A stretch of 8,768 bases of DNA from Gemmatimonas sp. UBA7669 (GCF_002483225.1 NZ_DLHL01000020.1:1-8768), one strand, 5' to 3'; shown: positions 1 to 6,445, counted from the stretch's first letter. Notes: generated from the sequence alone by a model not told the origin. Translations and numbers: made by a program.

Positions 1-24
1 GCACACAAAACTCTGAACACGCCC

Positions 25-173
25 GAAACAGCACGGATAAGGCATTCTCTTGTTGTTGATCCGTGCAGTTTCCGTTTCATCCGTGCAATCCGCGACAAGG
101 CCGTTCACACCCCGACCGCCGTTCTCTGCGCCATCTGAAGTTCTTCAGGGTTCTCTTCGTGCCCCGTTGAAGA
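25..173. repeat. Palindromic repeat family, copy 1 (core plus right arm)
   Basis: Positions 25-74 are identical, base for base, to 919-968. Downstream of this core the likeness to copy 2 continues in degraded form to about 173: 59-173 aligns with 953-1068, for example GTTCTCTGCG at 121-130 against GCTCTCTGCG and GTTGAAGA at 166-173 against GTTGACGA. The core is itself a hairpin, with GGAAAC-like and CACGGAT arms around a 20-base loop. ATCCGTG/ATCCGCG words recur at 59, 79 and 88. The left arm expected upstream of 25 is not recognisable in the 24 bases available. No coding capacity is apparent. Confidence 0.8.
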
Positions 174-220
174 TGTTGAAGGCCCAGTGGAACACGAGAG
201 GCTTCTCGGCTGGCTCCCAG

Positions 221-508
221 CTAGACCAAGTCAGGGAACGTGCGAGCTGCGTGAAAAATCGTGAGGATCACCACGGCGTCCTCGCCCCTCTCGTACACAA
301 TTCGGTATGGCGGCCTCACCAACTCTCTGAGTGAAGGATCACCACGTTCCGGTACCACGCGGCCGGAGTCCGGGAACAATGAGAGCTGATCCACCGCATT
401 GTAGAGACGCGCTGCAACCAATTGCGCGAGGACAGCTGAGTCGCGCGCAATGTACGACTTGATGCTCGCGAGGTCCTCTACAGCCTGTGCAGTCCAGCGA
501 ATTTGCAT
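221..508 (-). CDS. RelE/ParE-type toxin of a type II toxin-antitoxin pair
   Basis: This 95-residue protein has the layout of RelE/ParE superfamily toxins. An N-terminal strand and helix (IRWTAQAVEDLASIKSYIA, about residues 3-21) is followed by a second helix ending in LSLFPDSGR (about 42-50). The C-terminal strands LRELVRPPYRIVYE and VVILTIFHAAR run from about residue 60 to 89. Length and the P-x-x-G-R and RIVY motifs are typical. Members of this superfamily either cleave mRNA on the ribosome or poison gyrase. The sequence resembles the ParE-type branch, but I cannot choose the target from it. Its ATG overlaps the antitoxin stop by one base (TGATG), implying translational coupling in an antitoxin-first operon. 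The protein looks full length and intact. Confidence 0.88.
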   Translation of the reverse strand: MQIRWTAQAVEDLASIKSYIARDSAVLAQLVAARLYNAVDQLSLFPDSGRVVPERGDPSLRELVRPPYRIVYERGEDAVVILTIFHAARTFPDLV

Positions 509-690
509 CAGAGCCCGAGGCGACGCTTGACCTCATCGTGTTCGACCAGGCGATCGGCCTCTCGGTCGGCCTTTCCACGCTCGATTTTTGCCAGGAAGAG
601 CAGGCGCTCAATCGCGTCCTCCACGGAAGCACCCTCGGGAAGGTGGTCGGCGGCTTCCTGTAGCAGGTCTTTCGCAGTCGAATGTGCCAT
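508..690 (-). CDS. Antitoxin of the RelE/ParE-type module
   Basis: This is a 60-residue acidic, helical protein. Its central segment LPEGASVEDAIERLLFLAKIERG and the C-terminal HDEVKRRL match the short antitoxins that pair with RelE/ParE toxins, where the C-terminal part normally wraps the toxin. The frame stays open upstream to 816, but the extra 42 residues look unlike protein, so I chose the ATG at 688-690, which begins MAHSTAKDLL. No strong Shine-Dalgarno site is visible before it. A separate N-terminal DNA-binding domain is not obvious at this size, so autoregulation is uncertain. The adjacent toxin start overlaps its stop codon, as expected for a coupled pair. Confidence 0.82.
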   Translation of the reverse strand: MAHSTAKDLLQEAADHLPEGASVEDAIERLLFLAKIERGKADREADRLVEHDEVKRRLGL

Positions 691-748
691 GGTGTGCTCA
701 GAGGGAAGTGGAGACACCAGAATAGTACTGGATTCTGAGCTGATTGGC

Positions 749-796
749 GATGCCGTCAACCAGCGTATTGGCACTGCACGGCATCCTGTGATGCCG
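749..796. promoter_or_regulatory. Three GATGCCG half-sites upstream of the TA operon
   Basis: GATGCCG occurs at 749-755 and 790-796, and its reverse complement CGGCATC at 779-785. The last two form a 7-base stem with a 4-base loop (779-796). They lie 59-106 bases upstream of the antitoxin ATG on the minus strand, where an operator or leader structure would sit. A TTGACG -35-like box (minus strand, 754-759) lies beside the first half-site, but I see no convincing -10 at the right spacing. Function is inferred from position only. Confidence 0.3.
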
Positions 797-817
797 ACAC
801 TGGGGGTCACAGCCATA

Positions 818-1068
818 TCGTCAACAGCTCACGCAGAGAACAGCAGGAGAACCGCAGAGGTCGCAGAGCGGGGCGGTCGGGGTCGGGGTCCTTCATCGCG
901 GATGACACGGATTGAGCGGAAACAGCACGGATAAGGCATTCTCTTGTTGTTGATCCGTGCAGTTTCCGCTCCATCCGCGAGATCCGCGACAAGGCTGTTC
1001 AATCCCAGACTGCAGCTCTCTGCGAACTCTGCGGTTCTCCTGTAGTTCTCTGCGTGAGCTGTTGACGA
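818..1068. repeat. Large imperfect palindrome, copy 2 of the repeat family
   Basis: The left arm 818-932 and right arm 953-1068 are imperfect reverse complements around a 20-base loop (933-952). The outermost 24 bases pair perfectly (818-841 with 1045-1068). This is followed by AGGAGAACCGCAGAG and TCGCAGAG blocks, a diverged stretch of about 28 bases, then TCGCGGAT and the GAGCGGAAAC-to-CACGGAT inner stem. The arms are built from short iterated words, CGCAGAG outside and ATCCGYG inside. The 691-1128 gap between genes is mostly this element, and nothing in it looks coding. It resembles a non-autonomous palindromic repeat (MITE- or REP-like). A transcription-terminating role between the two minus-strand operons is possible. 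Confidence 0.85.
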
Positions 1069-1128
1069 TCCTGCAGACACCACGCACCCCGAATCGCGAC
1101 ACGAACTCAGAAGCCACGTGCCTCCGTC

Positions 1129-2073
1129 TCAAATCTCAAACGGCGGCGGCACCCGGCCATCAATGTCCGTGAAGCCGTAGAACCGCGCGAGATCCCCCAC
1201 ACGCAGTACCTGCCCACTATGGGCCATGATGTTGGGGTCCGACGCGAGCGCCACGACCGCACGGCCCAGATAGCGTGGCGACTCCGTGCGCGCGAGCGCC
1301 GGCACCGACTGCCACTGCGTTTCATCAGTCTGATGGCCCGCCAGCACAAATTCCGTACGCATCCAGCCGGGCGACACCGCCACCGAGGCCACATTGTGGG
1401 CCCGCAGTTCCTCGGCCATGCCAAAGGCCAGACGCGTCATGGACGCCTTGGCCAGGTCGTAGAACAGGTTGCCGGCCATGTAGCGATCGCGATCCCAGAA
1501 CGTGGTCGTCACGATGAGCCCCTGGCCCTGCTCCACAAACCACGGCGCCGCGTGTCGGCTGGCCAACAGATGATTGCGCACGCCACGATCCATCATGGCG
1601 TCCCAATTTGACATGGGGCGCTCCCAGAACGGCGCCTTGAAAATGCCGTCGAACGTTTCGTGCCCGCCCCAGGCATTGTTCACCAATACATCGAGGCGGC
1701 CCTGCTCGGCACGCACTCTTTCGAACAGGGCGCGCACCTGCGTTTCGTCGGTGTGATCACAGGCCACCGCAATACCCCGTCCACCGGCGGCGGTCACGTC
1801 TTCGGCGGTTTGCTCAATGCTGCCGGGCAGTTGTTCGAGATGGGAGAGCGACTGGATCTGCTGGTACGTGGTGGCGGGACGATGTCGCTGACTGCGTCCG
1901 GTCACGTACACCGTGGCACCGGCGGCGCCGAGTTCCGTGGCAATGCCGCGGCCGGCCCCGCGGCTGGCACCGGTGACGATGGCAATGCAGTGGCTGAGTG
2001 ATGGCTTGGGTTGGTGCATGGACATCCGATGGACTTCAGGCGGGTTGCGGGTGATGAAGTTGGAAGAATTCAC
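1129..2073 (-). CDS. Short-chain dehydrogenase/reductase (SDR), DHRS1-like
   Basis: A cytosolic NAD(P)-dependent oxidoreductase of unknown substrate. Numbering from the GTG start (314 residues), the cofactor-binding glycine motif TGASRGAG is at 34-41, TGR at 58-60, NNAWGG at 132-137 and the catalytic YxxxK at Tyr205 and Lys209 (YDLAK). The position that normally holds the catalytic serine reads TTTFWD, so a threonine (about Thr191) may replace it. The GTG at 2071-2073 overlaps the stop of the upstream regulator as GTGA, which favours coupling. However, the family usually begins about ten residues before the glycine motif, so the ATGs at 2025 or 2019 (MSMHQPK or MHQPK) are serious alternatives. 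No start has a strong Shine-Dalgarno site. SDR identity is secure; the start is not. Confidence 0.9.
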   Translation of the reverse strand: MNSSNFITRNPPEVHRMSMHQPKPSLSHCIAIVTGASRGAGRGIATELGAAGATVYVTGRSQRHRPATTYQQIQSLSHLEQLPGSIEQTAEDVTAAGGRGIAVACDHTDETQVRALFERVRAEQGRLDVLVNNAWGGHETFDGIFKAPFWERPMSNWDAMMDRGVRNHLLASRHAAPWFVEQGQGLIVTTTFWDRDRYMAGNLFYDLAKASMTRLAFGMAEELRAHNVASVAVSPGWMRTEFVLAGHQTDETQWQSVPALARTESPRYLGRAVVALASDPNIMAHSGQVLRVGDLARFYGFTDIDGRVPPPFEI

Positions 2074-2972
2074 CGCAAGCTGTCACGTCCACCGGCCGGC
2101 GTATTGGAAGAATGCGAAACGTTCTGCAGCAACTCGCCTGGCGTGAGACCGGCAAGAGCACGGAACTCGTTGATGAGATGCGCCTGATCGTAGTACCCCG
2201 CCTCGAGCGCCAGTTGCGTCCATCTGGGCGTATCCCTCGGCGTCTCATGCGGCCGAAGCCGCCGCAGTACGTCATGCATGCGCTGCAGGCGGCGCCACTC
2301 GCCCGGTGTCAGACCCAGATGTGAGGCAAACAACTGCTGCACTCGGCGCGTACTGAGCCCCAGCTCGGCGGCTACACTCCGCGTGGACAGCGTGCCCCCG
2401 TGGGTGGCAGCCTTGTGGGTGGCGAGACCGATGGCACGCAGCGTGCGCGAGTCTGTCGGCCGGCGCATGCCCTGCAATGCCGCAAACACCTGCTCCACCC
2501 GCCGCGCATCACTGCCGGCGTCCGCGAGCGTGTCCGGCAACTGCGGAGAGACGCCGCGCACCAGTGCCTCCCACGGCACCGTCTGATTGGCGAGCGCACT
2601 GGCCGGTACACCAAACAGCGCGAGACTCGCACCGGGACGCAGCGTGAGCGAAATGCCGTGCATGTGTCCCCGCATGGCCAGCACCACGGGACTGGCACTG
2701 GCTCCAGCCACCTGCACCTCGGCGTTGCCACCGTTGAGCGCAACAATCAGCCGCGACGCCCCATCGGGCAGCACCCGCTCCACCATTTCGTGTCCATCGG
2801 CAAAGTGCTCTTCGTAGGCCGTGACGTGCGCGACCAGCGGGCGCAGCGCGGCGGGCACGGCAAACGCCCGCATCGTGCTGGCGGGGACCGTGGTCTCCGG
2901 CGCACAGAGCGGGTCGCCATCGAGGCGGAGGAAGAGGCGTTCCCGCGCGGGGTGAGGTTTGCCTATTGCCAC
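2070..2972 (-). CDS. AraC-family transcriptional regulator
   Basis: This 300-residue protein ends in the two-helix-turn-helix AraC DNA-binding domain. The first HTH is TRSVAAELGLSTRRVQQLF (about 197-215). The second lies around QLALEAGYYDQAHLINEFRALAGLTPGE (about 253-280), with the family's typical spacing and FRALAGLTPGE ending. The N-terminal half (ALRPLVAHVTAYEEHF, VERVLPDGASRLIVAL) resembles the DUF6597-type sensor domain common in such regulators. I used the GTG at 2972 because residues 13-33 (LFLRLDGDPLCAPETTVPAST) look like genuine protein. The ATG at 2873 (MRAFAVPAAL) would give 267 residues and a 116-base divergent promoter gap. It sits upstream of, and overlaps by four bases, the SDR gene, and is divergent from the hydrolase, so it probably controls one or both. 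The ligand is unknown. Confidence 0.88.
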   Translation of the reverse strand: MAIGKPHPARERLFLRLDGDPLCAPETTVPASTMRAFAVPAALRPLVAHVTAYEEHFADGHEMVERVLPDGASRLIVALNGGNAEVQVAGASASPVVLAMRGHMHGISLTLRPGASLALFGVPASALANQTVPWEALVRGVSPQLPDTLADAGSDARRVEQVFAALQGMRRPTDSRTLRAIGLATHKAATHGGTLSTRSVAAELGLSTRRVQQLFASHLGLTPGEWRRLQRMHDVLRRLRPHETPRDTPRWTQLALEAGYYDQAHLINEFRALAGLTPGELLQNVSHSSNTPAGGRDSLR

Positions 2973-2989
2973 GTCAACTAACTTGCCAT

Positions 2990-3883
2990 ATGACGACCGA
3001 TTTTGCCTCGACCTTCCGCGCCCGGCTGGGACTTGCCGAACCGGTGCGCGTTGAATTCCGGCGAACCGACTGCGTTGACGCCGACGGATACCGCCGCGAG
3101 CGTATCGAGTATCTGGGCCATGACGGCGATCACATCCCGGCCTTTCTGTTCACGCCAACCGACCGCGCACCGCAAAGTGGCGTGGTGGTATTTCATCAGC
3201 ACAACGGCGAGTTCCACTTCGGCAAGAGCGAGGTGGCCGGTCTGGTGGGAGACCGCTATCAGGCCTTTGGCCCCGCTCTGGCTCGGCGAGGTCTTGCGGT
3301 ACTGGCGCCCGATGCCCTGACGTTTGAAGATCGGCGTGGGCCTGTGCAGGGCACCGAGCCTGAGCACTTCGATTGGCTGCGGCACTACAACGCCATGGCG
3401 TACCGCATGCTTCAGGGTGACACCCTCATGCGCAAGGCACTGGATGACGCGCAGCGTGCGTTGAGTGTGCTCATGGACGCCGTCGCGCTGGACCCGAATC
3501 GAGTAGGAGTGGCAGGCCACTCGTTGGGCGGATATACCGCACTGTACCACGCCGCGCTGGACCCACGTTGTCAGTTCGCCTGCATCAGCGGCGCCGTGTG
3601 CAGCGTTGCCACCCGCATGCGGGAGGGTACCGGCTTCACGCTGTTCGAAACCGTACCCGGCCTGGCCCGTGAGTACGACACGCACGATGTGCTCTCGGCC
3701 ATTGGGCCAAGACCGACGCTGGTGGTGTCGGGAAGCGGTGACAAGTACTCACGCGACGCCAATCAGGTGGTGGCCAGAGTGCGTGGGGACTTTGTCACGC
3801 ACCTGCGGCGCGATTGTGGGCACGCGCTGGACGCGGAGCGTTTTGAGGCGATGGTGGAGTGGATTGTGGGCGTGAAACCCTGA
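2990..3883 (+). CDS. Alpha/beta hydrolase (dienelactone hydrolase-like)
   Basis: A 297-residue single-domain hydrolase, apparently cytosolic since no signal peptide is visible. The nucleophile elbow GHSLGG places Ser178. The acid is probably Asp251 in SGSGDKYS, and His278 in CGHALD completes the triad in the expected order. VVVFHQHNGE near residue 65 would supply the oxyanion-hole region. The pattern fits the dienelactone hydrolase/acyl-ester hydrolase group; the substrate cannot be read from sequence. I chose the ATG at 2990 over a TTG at 2966 in the same frame. It starts 17 bases from the GTG of the divergent AraC gene, so the promoters must overlap coding sequence if that GTG is right. There is no clear Shine-Dalgarno site. 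It plausibly works with the SDR gene in one catabolic step or detoxification. Confidence 0.88.
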   Translation: MTTDFASTFRARLGLAEPVRVEFRRTDCVDADGYRRERIEYLGHDGDHIPAFLFTPTDRAPQSGVVVFHQHNGEFHFGKSEVAGLVGDRYQAFGPALARRGLAVLAPDALTFEDRRGPVQGTEPEHFDWLRHYNAMAYRMLQGDTLMRKALDDAQRALSVLMDAVALDPNRVGVAGHSLGGYTALYHAALDPRCQFACISGAVCSVATRMREGTGFTLFETVPGLAREYDTHDVLSAIGPRPTLVVSGSGDKYSRDANQVVARVRGDFVTHLRRDCGHALDAERFEAMVEWIVGVKP

Positions 3884-4064
3884 TGTCAGCAGCTCGATAT
3901 CGAGAGCGACTCTCTCGTAACATGCCGCACTTGCTCTATCGGTGCCGATGCCCTCGACAAGGTTGGGAATTTTGATCCGCCCCGACTTGGGACAGCCAGA
4001 AGCGCCACGCGAGATTACACCCGGCACCGTGAGCTCTCGGTACGCACATGCCAGGTACTGCGCG
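3884..4064. other. Convergent intergenic region, no gene seen
   Basis: This is a 181-base gap between the ends of the plus-strand hydrolase and the minus-strand nuclease gene. It holds a 12-base palindrome CTCGATATCGAG (3893-3904) that overlaps a 6-base stem CGAGAG/CTCTCG (3901-3917). Neither is followed by a T-run, so a Rho-independent terminator is not supported. The rest has no recognisable coding or structural signal. Confidence 0.5.
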
Positions 4065-4748
4065 CTACAATGGTTCGGTTCGATCAGGGTTGACCACCTG
4101 GCAGAGTATCACGTCGGCAACCATGCTGCCAACCGACATCCTCCGAATCTCGGTAGAGGCTACTAACTTCTCGGCCGCTTTCTGGATCCAGGGCGTGCGC
4201 ATCGTTCTTGCAAACAGATCGGCGTCAGCGAACACGCGAGACCACTTGAGGCCGTTACCAGCGTAGCCGTCAACCATGAGTAGCGAAGCTGATGCAATAC
4301 GTGCATCGATCGCGACCAGCAGTGCCATCTTGATCAAGTCCTGCTCGACCTCGCGAGGCGGCGGACCGTTGTAACCTAGGTCCCAAAGGTACTTCTGAAA
4401 CGGCTTCCCCAGAACGCACTGGCTGCGGTTGTCACCTACCTTACTCGATTTTACCTCAAGAACGTGGAGCTGATCGTCGAGGGCGAGTACAAGGTCGGGG
4501 CGGCTTCTGGCAAGAAAGTGCCACTTTGGAATCTCAAAGGTTCGGCCCGCCACTTGACGTTCGGTGACCTGCCCGTCGGGATGGCGCTCACGCACCAATT
4601 GAGCTATCAGGTCCTCAAGGAGATGCTCGCGAGTATCGAACTTCTCGCTGTTCACCTGGCGCTGGCCACAGAGCGTCCTCAACAAATCATCGGCCTGAAG
4701 TCGAGCGATAAGCTCGGCAATCGGCCAGAGGTGGGATTCGCCAGTCAA
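4065..4748 (-). CDS. Putative PD-(D/E)xK nuclease-fold protein
   Basis: I do not recognise the exact family. The 227-residue protein contains RPDLVLAL at about 83-90 and HVLEVKSSK at about 95-103, that is Asp85, then Glu98-Val-Lys100, each on a hydrophobic strand. This is the core of PD-(D/E)xK (restriction-endonuclease-like) nucleases. An upstream acidic helix (EHLLEDLIAQL, about 41-51) and a following FQKYLWDLGY (about 117-126) fit the surrounding helices. The start is TTG at 4746-4748, chosen because GGAGA lies 8-9 bases before it. It follows the UDG-like gene on the same strand after 92 bases, so the two are probably cotranscribed. Base composition is lower in GC than the amidohydrolase gene. 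Nuclease activity is inferred from the motif only. Confidence 0.7.
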   Translation of the reverse strand: MTGESHLWPIAELIARLQADDLLRTLCGQRQVNSEKFDTREHLLEDLIAQLVRERHPDGQVTERQVAGRTFEIPKWHFLARSRPDLVLALDDQLHVLEVKSSKVGDNRSQCVLGKPFQKYLWDLGYNGPPPREVEQDLIKMALLVAIDARIASASLLMVDGYAGNGLKWSRVFADADLFARTMRTPWIQKAAEKLVASTEIRRMSVGSMVADVILCQVVNPDRTEPL

Positions 4749-4756
4749 TTCAGTTA

Positions 4757-4761
4757 TCTCC
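4757..4761 (-). promoter_or_regulatory. Shine-Dalgarno site deciding a TTG start
   Basis: Reading the minus strand, GGAGA stands eight bases before the TTG at 4746-4748. No in-frame ATG is nearby, so this site is the main support for the start of the nuclease-like gene. Confidence 0.6.
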
Positions 4762-4840
4762 GGAGAGGTACGTCATCTTTCCAGGCATGCTTGCGAGGTT
4801 GGAGGGTGCCCGAGGGGCTTCCGGAAGCCCAGGGAGTTGC

Positions 4841-5596
4841 TTACCGAGCAAGAGCGTCCTTTGCGTCGCTGATTGGCTCGTATCGCGCGGCATCTTGAAG
4901 ACGCAGTCCAATTGTCGTCCACAACAAGGACGAATTGGCTCGGGCCGGATGCGGTGCGACCAAGACCTGGGTAGGTCCCAACCAACCACTAAGACACCGT
5001 CGCTCCTCAAGAACAGCGGTCTCCAGCGCGACCTCAAAGATCGACTCCCAATGCTTGGCGTATCCCAGCCCGTAACACACCACAGCCGTCGGTCGATACT
5101 TGCGCACAAGCTGGCTGAGCAGCTGCACACGCATTGGAAGCACATGGTCGACGTATGAGGAGCGACTCGCAAGTTGGGGTACGCTTGTCGAGAGCTCCTG
5201 GTATGGCCAGGAATCGATGCTTTGAGCCGGAAGAGGAAGCAGCTCCAGAAGCGCCGCCGGGCCGTCGTTTGATCCAAACTCTTTGGCCTGGACGCTTCGC
5301 AGCGTGGCCAGATCCGTAGACCCACCTCTCCAAGCCTGCAGCGCCTTCATCAGTGCACACCACGTTTGCTGAAGCTTTGGGCGATCTTCGACAAAGTACT
5401 TCGTAACGCCAATGCCACGGTGGAAGCCTGCGAGGTCCTCGGTCGCTCGCCGACCACGCTCATTCCACGTGTTGACTCGAAGACGAAGCTCGCCGACATC
5501 TCGACCACCGCCCTCTTCCATCCCGAGAAACCACAGAGGTGCTCGCAGGTTTCCGTACCCGACGAATGTATTGATGAAGCCGTCCAGAGCATCCAC
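4841..5596 (-). CDS. Putative uracil-DNA-glycosylase-like fold protein
   Basis: This 251-residue protein begins MDALDGFINTFVGYGN. It carries features reminiscent of the uracil-DNA glycosylase superfamily: a strand ending in a glycine loop with acidic residues (LWFLGMEEGGG, about 19-31), LLELLPLPAQS (about 116-126), a central strand RPTAVVCYGLGY (about 168-179), and a late strand ending VLVAPHPARANSS (about 211-223), where superfamily members have a conserved HP motif. The match is by pattern, not by a canonical UDG active site, so base excision, DNA sensing or a non-enzymatic role all remain possible. The reading frame stays open upstream to 6238, but that part is antisense to the 5813-6274 gene. 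The GTG at 5594-5596 with AGGAG seven bases before it is a far better start. It lies upstream of the nuclease-like gene on the same strand. Confidence 0.75.
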   Translation of the reverse strand: MDALDGFINTFVGYGNLRAPLWFLGMEEGGGRDVGELRLRVNTWNERGRRATEDLAGFHRGIGVTKYFVEDRPKLQQTWCALMKALQAWRGGSTDLATLRSVQAKEFGSNDGPAALLELLPLPAQSIDSWPYQELSTSVPQLASRSSYVDHVLPMRVQLLSQLVRKYRPTAVVCYGLGYAKHWESIFEVALETAVLEERRCLSGWLGPTQVLVAPHPARANSSLLWTTIGLRLQDAARYEPISDAKDALAR

Positions 5597-5603
5597 AGTT
5601 GAG

Positions 5604-5608
5604 CTCCT
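5604..5608 (-). promoter_or_regulatory. Shine-Dalgarno site deciding a GTG start
   Basis: AGGAG on the minus strand lies seven bases before the GTG at 5594-5596. This fixes the start of the UDG-like gene and rejects the ATG at 5725 and the long upstream frame. Confidence 0.7.
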
Positions 5609-5696
5609 GTCGTTCGGCAGAATCCAATGGAGCGCCGCCCCCTGCTCGTTGAGGGAGGTATCGATGGCCGGTGGGACTCCGCAAATGCGTGGGTAA

Positions 5697-5715
5697 TATC
5701 GACGATCCGTCGATA
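5697..5715. promoter_or_regulatory. Perfect 19-base palindrome, candidate operator
   Basis: TATCGACG and CGTCGATA form perfect 8-base arms around ATC. The site sits roughly midway in the 216-base gap between the divergent UDG-like gene and the secreted-protein gene. A related half-site, GGTATCGATGG, lies 40 bases away at 5657-5667, against GGGTATCGACGG read on the minus strand from 5718. A dimeric repressor or activator could bind here. No regulator gene is adjacent. Confidence 0.4.
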
Positions 5716-5812
5716 CCCTGTGCATGGCGCTGCAAACCCTTTGCGGGCGGTGCTGGTCGTATCTCCTGTACTCCCTCCGCCTCCTCCCATCCCCTCTGCG
5801 CCCCGGCTCCCA

Positions 5813-6274
5813 ATGCGACTCTGCCGACTCCTTCAGCTCGTCGTTGCCACGGCCCTCTGGGCCGCCGCCCCAACCTCTATCGACGCCCAACCCGCTCCAG
5901 ACCGCGCCGGCGCCGAGCGTGCCGCCCTCGACTACATCGAAGGCTTCTACGAGGGTGACACGGTCAAGCTGTATCGCAGCGTGTCGCCCGAGGTGCTCAA
6001 GTTCGGCTACTCCAAAGGCCGCGACGGATCGTGGCAGCACGTGCCGTTTCCCTGGCCGTCGTTCGGCAGCTTTGCGGCGGCCGTGCGCGCGGGCCGCAAT
6101 CTGCCACCGGCCAATGCGCCCAAGCGCGTCGTGCTGTATGACGTGCAGGAGCAGATTGCCGCCGCCCGTGTGGACGCGTGGTGGGGCATGGACTACCTGC
6201 TCATGGCGCGCATGGATGGTCGGTGGAAGATCACCCATGTGCTCTGGCAGGGACCGCCGCCGAACAACCGATAG
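5813..6274 (+). CDS. Secreted NTF2-fold / lumazine-binding-like protein
   Basis: A 153-residue protein with an N-terminal signal peptide: basic MRLCR, a hydrophobic stretch LLQLVVATALWAAA, then likely cleavage after about residue 25 (SIDA-QPAP). The mature part begins ERAALDYIEGFYEGDTVKLYRSVSPEVLKFGY and ends ARVDAWWGMDYLLMARMDGRWKITHVLWQ. This is the typical order of the putative lumazine-binding/DUF4440 type of small SnoaL/NTF2-like proteins, whose final strand reads GRWKI. Such proteins are often periplasmic with unproven ligands, and I can assign no reaction. An in-frame ATG at 5627 was rejected because it adds a proline-rich, non-protein-like leader before the signal peptide. There is no obvious Shine-Dalgarno site in the pyrimidine-rich leader. 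The gene is divergent from the UDG-like cassette. Confidence 0.82.
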   Translation: MRLCRLLQLVVATALWAAAPTSIDAQPAPDRAGAERAALDYIEGFYEGDTVKLYRSVSPEVLKFGYSKGRDGSWQHVPFPWPSFGSFAAAVRAGRNLPPANAPKRVVLYDVQEQIAAARVDAWWGMDYLLMARMDGRWKITHVLWQGPPPNNR

Positions 6275-6295
6275 AACAGTCAGTTCGGGATCTGC

Positions 6296-6445
6296 TCAGG
6301 CAGCAACGATGCGCAATTGGCCTGGGGACATCTGCCCAAGCACTTCAAGCACCGCTGGAGCAATTGGCGCGAGGGTGGGCAGATTGTTGCGTGGCGCACG
6401 TATGACCACTATGCGAATCTGGCGACCGCGCACCTTCTGATCGAC
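6296..6445 (-). pseudogene. C-terminal remnant of a DUF5615 PIN-like toxin
   Basis: Immediately after the DUF433 antitoxin, in another frame, 49 codons read VDQKVRGRQ, then IRIVVIRAPRNNLPTLAPI and APAVLEVLGQMSPGQLRIVAA before TGA at 6298-6296. The pattern VVIRAPxN...L.PLVPAVL..L....PGQ is the usual C-terminal half of DUF5615 (Mut7-C/PIN-like) toxins, which are normally encoded directly downstream of DUF433 antitoxins. The N-terminal half, with the acidic residues near the start and the TxD region, is missing and there is no start codon. I read this as a deletion between the antitoxin end and mid-toxin. The fragment is too short for an automatic gene call. Confidence 0.65.

Noticed and set aside
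209..221. GCTGG-CTC-CCAGC hairpin as terminator of the TA operon
   Set aside because: Five-base stem overlapping the toxin stop codon, no T-run.
731..759. Sigma70-type promoter for the TA operon (TTGACG, then AGAATC after 17 bases)
   Set aside because: The -10 match is poor and the phylum's promoter consensus is unknown, so it was not listed as a feature.
508..816. Longer antitoxin starting at 816
   Set aside because: The added 42 residues lack protein character and would include the candidate operator region.
25..968. CRISPR array from the repeated 50-base cores
   Set aside because: Only two copies, 894 bases apart with genes between them.
3893..3917. Rho-independent terminator after the hydrolase
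   Set aside because: Stems are short and no T-run follows on either strand.
4841..6238. Full 465-codon minus-strand frame as one gene
   Set aside because: The first ~214 codons run antisense to the signal-peptide protein and its promoter and look unlike protein. GTG at 5596 with AGGAG is the natural start.
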